Shown here piece by piece: positions 22,855 through 32,723 of a DNA stretch of 64,000 nt. The notes under the pieces were generated by a model, which searched no databases, was not told where the DNA came from, and saw nothing but the letters and a program-made list of their open reading frames with translations. This DNA comes from Thalassia testudinum (Eukaryota > Streptophyta > Magnoliopsida > Alismatales > Hydrocharitaceae), in assembly GCA_037157565.1 (NCBI GenBank), contig JAZHRO010000012.1:2692501-2756500 (forward strand), read 5' to 3'. Numbering within the stretch: the first letter of the stretch is position 1; each line of letters opens with the position of its first letter. The translations under genes and the position numbers were made by a program.

Positions 22855-23620
22855 TGGAGGTGGACTAGCTATGTTAAGCAGCTTAGCTAGCTTAGCTAAC
22901 AGGGAGTAGAGTTGGAGGCATTTGGAGCTAGGGTTTTCAGGGAGAAGAGCTGAGGAGGAGAAGTCTGGAGCTGGAGCTGGCTGCTGCTGAAGAGGCTGGC
23001 ATGGGGCTACTCTAGCTGGCTTAGCTTGCTAGTTCTTTGCTAGTTGCTAAGCCAAGCTAAAGTGAGCTAGCTTCTACCAAAATGAGTTGAGGTGAGCCAG
23101 GTCTGGTGCACTCGGGGAGAATCAAGCTGGTTGAGGCAGCTAAGGTAGCTTAGCTCAACTGAGTTGAGCTAAGCTGAATCCCCAGGAGTTGGACTTGAGC
23201 TTCCTGAGCTGAGATGAATTCTTCTTCAGCTGGCTGGAGTTGTGTGGAGCTGGATGTAGCTGGATCTGAGTTGGGGTGAACTCCTGTCAACTCAGTTGAG
23301 CTAGCTAGAGCTCCCTGTGAACTAGTGGGAGCTGAGATGAGCTAGACTCAGCTAAGTTGAGCTGGATCTGAGCTGAGGTGAACTCCTGTCAACTCAGCTG
23401 AGCTAGCTAGAGCTCCCTGTGAACTAGTGGGAGCTGAGATGAGCTAGACACAGCTAAGTTGAGCTGGATCTGAGCTGACTTGAGTTAGGGTGAGCTAAGG
23501 TGAACTCTCTTGAGCTACCATCCAGCTGCGATTAGCTAAATGGAGCTGGGATGAGCTAACCCTAGTTCAAGTAAGCTTGGTTTCAGCTGTGGTGAGCTGG
23601 ATCAAGTTGGGTTTCAGCTA
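22855..23620. repeat. AGCT-rich block with a 102-bp tandem duplication
   Basis: Dense repeats of gagct, tagct and agctag words. A 102-base unit beginning GTGAACTCCTGTCAACTC is present twice in tandem (from 23276 and from 23378). The other LTR has the same structure (from 30581 and 30683), so the duplication predates the insertion. Confidence 0.9.
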
Positions 23621-23869
23621 GTCTGGGCTTCTCCTTCACCATTTGCCTTCTTGAGTGCTAGGGTTTTAGGGATCTGTGCATCTGTACATCCCTAACACTC
23701 ACAAAAACACATTAAAACGACAATAAAAAATGCAATGCATGCCTATCCTAATTTATGCCTAAATGCAACCCAAAAATCCATTTGCGGAGTAAAATCCTCA
23801 GAGCTAGGTTAGTTTTCAGAGCTAGGTTAGTTTTAATGCATAAGAATGATGATAAACTGGCATTTATCA

Positions 23870-23880
23870 CACCCCCATGC
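23870..23880 (-). promoter_or_regulatory. Polypurine tract of D
   Basis: GCATGGGGGTG on the minus strand, directly abutting the 3' LTR. It is like that of A. Confidence 0.75.
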
Positions 23881-25261
23881 TTATCTTTTGCTAGTCTCTT
23901 AGCAAAACTTTAATTTTTTTGGAAAACGGAATTTTTGGGAAATCTAATTTTTGACTTTTGAGGAGAAAAAGAGATTATAGGACCTTGGTAGATTAAAACA
24001 CAGGAGGTACAGGATTTGTTAAAGATCAACATCGGGATTTGTTTTTGGATTCAACCATTAGATAGAACGGGATCAATATATCCTCTAGAAAATTCACAAA
24101 TTAACCCCTTATTAATTCAGATGACTTGAAATGTTTGCTTTTAGGATTTTTCTGGCTCATGAATCTGATTCACAACTTGCAAAATCCTTTAAAACCTTGT
24201 GTCTGTGCTTGTGAAAAGCCAACATTTATAAGGACGTGTTATTATTATTATTATTTCTCCCCCATGCTTATTTTTAGCTTAGTCTTACAACAGATGTGTC
24301 GGGATCATCATTCCCGTTACCATTCCTCGTGGGGGCTCTGGTGCCAGTACTTCGGGATAGCACTGTCCATGACACCACCCAGGAGCTCACAACCCCAAAA
24401 CACGATGCGGTGAAAAGGGGTGCTCCAAGCAAACTCAAGCTCTTGCTCCGACGCTATAGGTAGAGCACCGTCCAAGACACTTGAGCTGCTGAAATGCGCT
24501 TTAATGCTCCGTCTAAAGATATGAAATATAGATATAGAGCAGCGCCAAGGCGGTAACATGTTGACATCGCGTCCTCAAAGAAGGTATTTTCCTTCTTCTC
24601 GACGGTGGGAACTCAAACCAATGATCTGCTTCAGACTTTTACTAAATCCAAAAAGGGAGTTTTTCAAATTTTTAGTTGTTTTTAAGTGTTGACTTGTGTG
24701 TGAAAATTGACACAAGAAGTTTCTTGAGACCCATAAGTTTTTGAATCAGAAACTAAGTCAAATACTTTCCATATTACAAAATAGGATCAAGTCACCTGAA
24801 CTATCATGAGTTCAGGTGGAATTTTAGAGAAGGATATCTGATCTAGTCTAAAATAGACCCTAGAATTCTAATGATCAGATCCATGTTCTCATCCTTAGTT
24901 TGTTAAAGATTAAATCCCATTGTACCAAAAGTGAATTTTTCGACCTTAGTCCCGATTTCAAAATTTTTCCTCAAAAAGTTTTCAACATTTTTATTATTTT
25001 TTTATTTTTTTTGGGTATGCAAGCAGGAAATAAATTAAAGAAAATTGCATGTTTTTAGGTTTTGAACATCCTAAATTGATCGTAAAAATTTAAAAACACC
25101 CCCCATGCTTAAGATATGCCATGTCCTCATGCATTAGGAGGGAAAAGGGATCACCTTAGTGAAGAACGGTCGGCTTTAGGATGAACAAAACCTGGAAAAA
25201 AAAAAAAATAGCAAGAAAAAATGATGGGTTACCTCCCATCTAGTGCTATCTTTTACGCCAT
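23881..25261 (-). other. Element D 3' untranslated region
   Basis: About 1.4 kb without a significant frame between the gag/protease stop and the PPT. It contains a second PPT-like site at 25096-25108 (GCATGGGGGGTGT on the minus strand), beside an 'atgtcctcat' word shared with A. Confidence 0.7.
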
Positions 25262-27307
25262 TCAGCCGGGCGTGAAGTTATGCACAGAAGATGAAAAATC
25301 ATATAAATAATTGGACACTTGAATGTCCGCAATAAAAGTGTCTTCCTCAAGATCCCTAAAAAGATGAGTGGTAAAGAGAAAGGGATCAAAATAAAATAGA
25401 GAAATGGAAAAATGACCCGGATCTGGCCATGGTTTAAGTGCTTGTAAATTGCCAGATTCTGGTGGGTCGAGTGATAGGTCCAATGGAAAGGGATGGGGAA
25501 TGGAGTCAATGAGATGTAGGGTGTGTGAAGTTAGTGTGGATGTTTCAGGAAGATGAAAACTGGGAAAGTCAAACCCTAGTTGATCTGGAAAGTCTTGGAC
25601 CACATAACTATCCTTAGAATAAGAATCAATAAAATCTAGATCAATAGTGGTCAAAGATGAATGAGATTGGATCAACATAGACATTTCAAATACTGCTTCC
25701 ATTTTATTATCAGTGTCCTCAAAAATTTTGTGATTAATGGACCTCTTGGAAGCTTGAAATAAATCTAATGAGAAGGTCTGGTTACTGCAACTTATATTCA
25801 TTTTCCCAGAATGAAAATTGATATTAGCTGCTGCCATAATCAGAAAAGGTCTTCCAAGGATGGCATTAATGAGAGCCTTGGGTACCTCTATGTCAAGGAC
25901 CAGAAAATTTACCGAAAATAGACAATTCCGGACCTTGATAATACTATCCTCAACAACTCCCCGCGGTTGAATGGTAGATCGATCTTCCAATTGAAATTGA
26001 ACCTTGGTAGGTTTTAAATCACTGAATCGAAATTCCTCAAATAAGATAGGGGGGATGAGATTACTAGACGTACCTAAGTCGAGAGGGGCACGAAAAATGG
26101 TGTCAGTTACGACAATTGAGATAAGTAATGTGCCCTGGTCCTTCTTTGTGAAAGGCAGCTTGCTCTGAAAAATTGAGTTGGCTGTCTTTGAAAGGACCAC
26201 CCTTTCTAGATTCTGATCATGCCCTTTTGCAGTAAATTCTTTAGAGGCATGGGGGGAATCTAGGAAGGGAATATTCCTCTCGACTTGCTCAAATAAATCC
26301 AAAGAATTGTGGTCAGAGGGCTCTGATTTTGGATTGTTGGATTGCAGTTTTTGAGAGTGGGAAATAGGGTTTGAATCAAGTGTTTTTGGGGTTTCTTTTT
26401 CTTCTTCCTTATTAAGGTTATGGGGGTCAATCTGCATTGGTTGAGAATCAGTTTCATCATTTGATTGAGAAGGCCTTAAATCCATGGTGGTTTCCTTACT
26501 CCTCATAGTCTCTGCATATGCAGCTTGGTGTTCACTGAGAGGAGGTAGGGGGGCCTGATGTTGATAGAAACTAGGTAGGTGCTGTGATATTGGGTTAATA
26601 GGAGGCTGAATCATGTGGTTCTGATGTTGGTAGACACTCGGGTGTTGGTTCCTGTGATTAGTAAAGTTTGGTGTGGGTTGGGATGGTGAGTGTCCTGCAG
26701 GTCTTTGAGTCGGAATATCCCCAATTTGATCATTGAGATTGTTAATAAGACGGGTCATTTCCTTTGTTTTTCTTTGTAACTCCTACAGGGTTTTCATCAT
26801 CTAGGCATTAATGTCTTCTTGAGATTGCCCAGATTGATAAGTCTGATTTGAACCATACCCTCCAAACAGGTTCTGTTGTTGGTGTGGAACCGGATTGGTC
26901 CAGGAGTAGGTCGGATAATCCCCCACATTAGAGGAATTTTTCAATTTCTCCTGGATAGTAGGGACTTTTTGGGTGGGGTGATGATTGGGATAAACATAAT
27001 TCGATGTTGAACCATAGAAAGCCTCAGAATAACAATTATACTCAGCATGGGATTTATGCAGATTTTCTCTCTTGCGGGTGTTAAAAGGGGTTAGATGTGG
27101 AATGTGTGGAGCTTGGGTAGGTGTGGCAGGATTCCCTTGGTTGGCCAGGTTTGTTAAATCCTTATGCAACTGTTCTTGCTTAACTTGTAGCTGAGCCATG
27201 ATAGAGTAGAAATTAGGTGGAGGGGCCGGATTAAGAAGCTCCTGGGTGGAAGAAAAGGGGAAAGAAAAATTAGCATGCGGGTTAGAGGACCAATTTTTAT
27301 TTTCCAT
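25262..27307 (-). pseudogene. Gag/protease-like polyprotein of element D
   Basis: A single minus-strand phase of about 682 codons runs from the ATG at 27307 (MENKNWSSNPH) to the stop at 25262. It is interrupted only by two amber codons (26803-26801 and 26785-26783), both at sites that would read CAG. The N-terminal third is Asn/Pro/Tyr/Gln-rich, with a coiled-coil-like QLQVKQEQLHKDLTNLANQ. A retropepsin-like domain follows the middle: KDQGTLLISIVV, APLDLGTSSNLIPP (active-site Asp), GVVEDSIIKVRN and ILGRPFLIMAAANI, in the same order as A's protease. The last 150 residues are an acidic Ser/Asp/Phe-rich tail of unknown role. No zinc knuckle, RT or integrase is seen. It would supply particle and processing functions, or be a relic of them. 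Confidence 0.8.
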
Positions 27308-28970
27308 TTTAAAAGAAGAGGAAGAATGTAGAAAAGTCTTTTCTTGGGGAGGCAAAATCAAGTGGTCCCTCCAAGTGTGGAGTTTTGGACGGTCGCCCGT
27401 GCAAAATGGAAGAAACGGGAGGGGAGGAGAAGAGATGGAGATGAGAGAAAGTGTGCAAATCAAACAGACAAAACTAGACCTAACTTAAATGTGACTCCCT
27501 AATAATAACCTAAGACTTGGTCTATATAGGAAATAAGTAGTCAATAGTGAATACCCGTTCTATCAACAAATCTAGCCAAGTTGCTTAAGGGGAGGTTTGG
27601 GCCCAAACATTTCCCAAGGAAAACCCCAGGTGCTTGTACAAACCCGCGCCTGGTCGTTTGACACGGCCCCTCAGCCTGAACACTAGATATAGATGACAGA
27701 ATTGGTATTAACTAAAGAGAACTTAAGACCTAAATATCAAGCCTAAGTTGATAAAGCCTTAGGGGTCAAGTTGCTACAAATTTTAATTAGGTCTAGGATG
27801 CTATAGTGCACACGGAATGTGGAGGGCGTTTATTGGGTTGTTGCCCTGTTATTTGATTTTTTTTGTGTGTGTGCAGGAATTGGAGAATGGCTCCAATGAA
27901 AATCAAGTTGTCACACAATTTTTTGTATTTATGTCTTTTAGGATTCAATTTAATTAAATGAGTTTTAGGGTTTTTCCCTTTAAGCTTTCAAACAAGTTCT
28001 AAAGTTCACAATCAAAGGAAAGACAAGTTGTATGTGTGATTGTATATTTCCTTTTAATTGAGTCTCTAAAGAGAAAGAAGAAACCCTAAGCCAATTATCC
28101 CTAAGACAGAAATTTAACTACCAATGAATTATTTTTAGCTTTCTGAATTAAGTAGTGGTCCAAACAAGTCAGACAACACCACTACTTTGAATAAAATCAA
28201 ACAAGGATTCCAGAAAATATTTTTGTAAGATTTTAGGAATTCGTTTGATAATTGTTTTGAATTTTTAATTGTACTAGTGTCAAAGTCCATAAATAATACC
28301 TGTGGGTATTGTGGACTTTTTAGTATTACCACCGACCTCAGAAAATTTTTATGATTTTATATGATATGTTAAATTTCACAAGGATTCCAGCAAGCTAAAT
28401 TTCACAAAAATTGGATGAGTATAAAAAATTTAAAAATTCACGGACAGTAGCAAAATAGGAAGATTAGAGGGTGTAACCCCTCTGCAATCCACGAATTTTT
28501 AAAAATTAAATACAAATCCAATTGATCTGAAATTTGGAACAGATGTTACAAACTTAATTGGGAATCACTCTATGAAATTTTATGATTTTAGGAGGCCTGT
28601 GGTGCTAGAAATCGATTTTTCAAGTCCAGACAGAAATCTGGACCCGAAAAATAGAACACCAATACTTGCAATGAAATGGTGCTAAAGAAGCATACAAGCA
28701 AACAATGGATTTTATAATGCACCACTCCACTTAATTTAAGTGTTTAGGATCCTCAAAGCCAAGTTTAATATATTTTTGGTAGTTTTTTAACCTAAATGTG
28801 ACAAGAAAGGGGAACCAACCTGAATTTTCGTGGGAAGAAAAGGATCTTTAAGCTTTCACTTCCAGATTCCCACTTCCCCGTTGTAGTTCCTGCACACACA
28901 AAAGAAAGAAGAAGAAGGGGATGAGTTCCACTTCAAGCAAGAGAAAATTAGTTAATGCAAAAGCCGTGCC
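27308..28970 (-). other. Element D leader
   Basis: About 1.66 kb of non-coding, AT-rich sequence between the PBS and the start of the D reading frame. I see no gene in it. Confidence 0.7.
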
Positions 28971-28988
28971 TCCCCGGCAACGGTGCCA
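28971..28988 (-). promoter_or_regulatory. Primer-binding site of D (Asp-tRNA type)
   Basis: TGGCACCGTTGCCGGGGA on the minus strand, five bases inside the 5' LTR. It is one base from the usual Athila/Tat site. Confidence 0.85.
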
Positions 28989-28993
28989 AAAAG

Positions 28994-31134
28994 TGATAGC
29001 AAAAATACGCGGTTTGTTAAATACGTCGTTGTAACGCGTAAATCCGCTTTCACTTTTAAAATTTATATCCTAGATAGGGGAGTATCTAGGGTCGTCCAAG
29101 GAGGCAAAAATTGCATGATTCTCTTGCTTGGAATACAATCTCAACTTTCTTTTTAATATTTTTCAATATATCATTTTTTTTGTTTTTAAGCTAAGGCAAC
29201 ATGTGAACTGATGGCGGGAAAGGTGATTTACACTTCAATTTAAATGCTACTTCTATGTGGCAAGTAGAGCCTCTCCCTAAGCTCACTCTAGGCACGTGGA
29301 GGCCTAGAATAATTAGGGAGAGGGAGTGAAGAATGCTAAAAAAAATAAGCAAATAGAAATGCAAACAAGAAAACTTGCAAAGAAGGTAATTTGATAAATG
29401 AAAAAGTGTTTTACAAAAAGGCCTAGTAGAGGAAAGCTTCTACTACTAGAAAAATGCAAATAAGAAAAGAAAACACAAATCCTCTAAATAGATGGTGAAG
29501 AAGAGGGCTTCTTGCTCCAAGGTTGGTGGCTCCCAAGCTTGAAAATAATCCTTCAACTCCTTCCTTGCAGTACTCCGCCAAGGTGATGACCTCCAAGGCA
29601 AGCCTTAAGGGGGTGTGCCCTAAGTTTCTCTCCAAGGGTGGACGTCCACCCTAAGCTTTTTTCCTTTGCCTGGCCATCCTCCTTAAAGTGGGAGAGTCCT
29701 CCTCCTTGGCGTGGCTCAAGTTGAAGAGAGTGGGGAGAAGAAGGCACCAAAAGGGCTGGTGATGTGCCCCTTTAATCTCCTTCTCTACTCCTTCTTCTTG
29801 GCCGTAGGTATAGGTGGTTTAGGTAGAAAAAATACTAAGGGAGGATGGGAATTATGTGGTGGTAGGGTAGGGTATTTATAGGATGGGAAGGGGGGTGGTT
29901 ATGGTGTTTTTTTGGAGGGAAATGAAGGGGTGCTTGGTTATTTTTGGAGGGAAAAATGGGAGGGAAATGAAGAGGTGCCTTGGTTTTCCCTCCAAAAATA
30001 CCTTCTAGAAGGTAATTTTGGAGGGAAAAAATGGAGGGTGGAGATGGGCTTTGATGGTGGAAGTAGGGTGGTGATGGAAGGGATAGTTGGCACCAAAATA
30101 AAGTAGGAGTAGGTGGTCTTTTTGCTGGAGCTTAGGTAGTAGGGTAGTAGGTTTCGGTGCCATGGAGGTGGACTAGCTATGTTAAGCGGCTTAGCTAGCT
30201 TAGCTATTAGGGAGTAGAGTTGGAGGCATTTGGAGCTAGGGTTTTCAGGGAGAAGAGCTGAGGAGAAGTCTGGAGCTGGAGCTGGCTGCTGTTGAAGAGG
30301 CTGGCATGGGGCTACTCTAGCTGGCTTAGCTTGCTAGTTCTTTGCTAGTTGCTAAGCCAAGCTAAAGTGAGCTAGCTTCTACCAAAATGAGCTGAGGAGA
30401 GCTAGGTTTGGTGCTCCCGTGGAGAATCAAGCTGGTTGAGGCAGCTAAGGTAGCTTAGCTCAATTGAGTTGAGCTAAGCTGAATCCCCGGGAGCTGGACT
30501 TGATCTTCCTAAGCTGAGATGAATTCTTCTTCAGCTGGCTGGAGTTGAGTGGAGCTGGATGTAGCTGGATCTGAGCTGGGGTGAACTCCTGTCAACTCAG
30601 CTGAGCTAGCTAGAGCTCCCTGTGAACTAGTGGGAGCTGAGATGAGCTAGACTCAGCTAGGTTGAGCTGGATCTGAGCTGAGGTGAACTCCTGTCAACTC
30701 AGCTGAGCTAGCTAGAGCTCCCTGTGAACTAGTGGGAGCTGAGATGAGCTAGACTCAGCTAAGTTGAGCTGGATCTGAGCTGACTTGAGCCAGGGTGAGC
30801 TAAGGTGAACTCTCTTGAGCTAAATGGAGCTGGGATTAGCTAACCCTTGTTCAAGTAAGCTAGGTTTCAGCTATGGTGAGCTGGATCAAGCTGGGTTTCA
30901 GCTAGTCTGGGCTTCTCCTTCACCATTTGCCTTCTTGAGTGCTAGGGTTTAGGGATCTGTGCATCTGTACATCCCTAACACTCACAAAAACACATTAAAA
31001 CAACAATAAAAAATGCAATGCGTGCCTATCCTAATTTATGCCTAAATGCAGCCCAAAAACCCGTTTGCGGAGTAAAATCCTAAGAGCTAGGTTAGTTTTA
31101 ATGCATAAGAATGATGATAAACTGGCGTTTATCA
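28994..31134 (-). repeat. Element D 5' LTR
   Basis: TGATAGCAAAAATACG ... GGCGTTTATCA in plus orientation. It is colinear with 21686-23869, with small indels. The terminal 20 bases (31115-31134) are a perfect 8-bp hairpin, TGATAAAC-TGGC-GTTTATCA. A TATAAATA box lies at 29880-29873 on the minus strand. Confidence 0.93.
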
Positions 31135-31139
31135 TTGAC

Positions 31140-32639
31140 TTCGGCTCCCGTGCTTACCATCCCTGACAGTAGTGGCGGGTTCGTTGTGTACACGGACTCC
31201 TCCTTGCAGGGGTTAGGAGGTGTGCTCATGCAGAGGGGTCACGTTGTCGCTTACGCTTCGTGACAACTGAAGCCCCATGAGCATACCTACCCTACCCATG
31301 ACCTAGAGTTGGCAGCTGTTGTCTTCGCGCTGAAGACCTGGAGGCACTACTTGTACGGTGAGACCTTCGAGATTTTCACAGATCACAAGAGCCTCAGATA
31401 CCTGTTCGATCAGAAGGAGCTCAACATGAGACAGAGACATTGGTTGGAGCTCCTGAAGGACTACGACTGCAGCATCTCCTACCACCCGGGAAAGGCCAAT
31501 GTGGTGGCTGACGCCTTGAGCCGTAAGGTGCCTGCACACTTGGCCAGTCTACAGTTACAGAGTTGGAGCCTTTTGGAGGAGGTGGGCAGTTGGCGACCTC
31601 TAGAGTTACGAGGGTACTGTGGGGCAGTGACGGTGACACGGCAGACTAGGCCAGAGCTGATAGACCGCATCATCACAGGACAGATGGCCGATCCGTACTT
31701 GCAGTCTTTGCGCGACAGAGTACTGTCGGGAGACCCAGGGGACTTCTCTTTCACAGGCCAGGTGCTGCGCTTGAGGGGACGGTTGTGCGTTCCCAGAGAC
31801 GAGGAGCTGTTGAGAGAGCTCCTGACTGAGGCACACGGTTCCAGATTCACCATACATCCCGGAAACACAAAAATGTACCATGACTTGAGACGCGAGTTTT
31901 GGTGGAGGGGGATGAAGCGGGATGTGGGTGAGTTCGTGCAGCAAAGCTTAGTGTGCCAGCAGGTGAAAGCCGAGCATCAGAGGCCTGCAGGGCCGCTACT
32001 GCCGCTTCCAGTGCCAGAGTGGAAGTGGGAGAGCATCACCATGGACTTGGTGGTGGGCTTACCTATTACCCAGTGGGGACACGACGCAGTCTGGGTAATA
32101 GTGGATAGACTGACGAAGACGGCGCGATTCTCTCCGATCCGAGTTACTTTGGCACCAGCACAGTTGGCAGAGAGGTGCAGTTTGAGGTTGGGGACCACGT
32201 CTTCCTTCGTGTTTCGCCCATGAAGGGCCTACAGCGGTTTGGGGTGAGAGGGAAGCTCGCGCCGAGGTTCGTCGGGCCCTTTGAGGTCCTAGAGCGGGTT
32301 GGACCCGTTGCTTACAGACTTGCCCTCCCCCCGCAGCTTTCTGGTGTGCACGATGTGTTCCACGTGTCCAACCTCAGGAAGTACGTAGCCGATTCCAGTC
32401 ACGTACTGAGTCATGAGAGCGTCGAGGTGGGCGACGACCTGACCTACCCCGAGCGGCTAGTGCAGATTCTAGACCGAGCCGTCCGCAGTTTGAGACGAAA
32501 GCAAGTACTCCTGGTAAAGGTTTTATGGAGGAGCCAGTGGTACGAGGAGGCTACCTGGGAGCCTGAGGCGGCAATGCGGGAGCGGTACCCGGAGCTTTTC
32601 GCGGGTACATCTTTTCGGACCGGCTTCGATCCTCTTTGA
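31140..32639 (+). pseudogene. Chromovirus RNase H, integrase and chromodomain (element B)
   Basis: This continues pol after D. RNase H shows [28 protein letters not shown] and [15 protein letters not shown] at 31261 replaces the Arg of F. Integrase has the zinc part ([16 protein letters not shown], then the CxxC of SLVCQQ reduced to one Cys) and the first catalytic Asp ([11 protein letters not shown]). At 32167-32176 the frame jumps from LAER to [13 protein letters not shown]. Relative to F, 475 bp are missing, removing the second Asp and the Glu and shifting phase. The end (32175-32639) holds the [11 protein letters not shown] block and a chromodomain-like [16 protein letters not shown]. Confidence 0.93.
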
Positions 32640-32683
32640 GTTTGTTATGGTTATTTTGACATCTTTTCCGCACCTTAGTTAGC

Positions 32684-32723
32684 GCAAGTTTCGGGGACGA
32701 AACTTCCTTTGAGTTTGTTATAT
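32684..32723 (+). promoter_or_regulatory. Polypurine-tract region of B
   Basis: GTTTCGGGGACGAAACTTCC followed by TTTGAGTTTGTTATAT just before the 3' LTR. TTTCGGGGACGAAA is a typical pre-LTR word of Tekay/Del chromoviruses. F has the same block on the other strand at 43765-43800. Confidence 0.75.

Larger units (their letters stand above)
21686..23869 (-). repeat. Element D 3' LTR
   Basis: In plus orientation TAATAGCGAAAATACG ... GGCATTTATCA. The first dinucleotide is TA where the other copy has TG. A TATAAATA box lies on the minus strand at 22572-22565. The block 22855-23620 is packed with AGCT words and contains a 102-bp tandem duplication (23276-23479). The last 20 bases form a hairpin with one mismatch. 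Confidence 0.93.
21686..31134 (-). mobile_element. Element D: non-autonomous Athila-like retrotransposon (gag/protease only)
   Basis: LTRs 21686-23869 and 28994-31134 (2184 and 2141 bp), TSD TTGAC (21681-21685 and 31135-31139), Asp-type PBS and a PPT adjoining the 3' LTR. Removing D rejoins B's pol in phase (ERLT then SAPVL). The 5.1-kb internal region has one long minus frame with gag/protease features and no RT, RNase H or integrase. It therefore depends on enzymes from elsewhere. Its LTRs are similar to each other, so it is the youngest layer at this nest. Confidence 0.92.
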
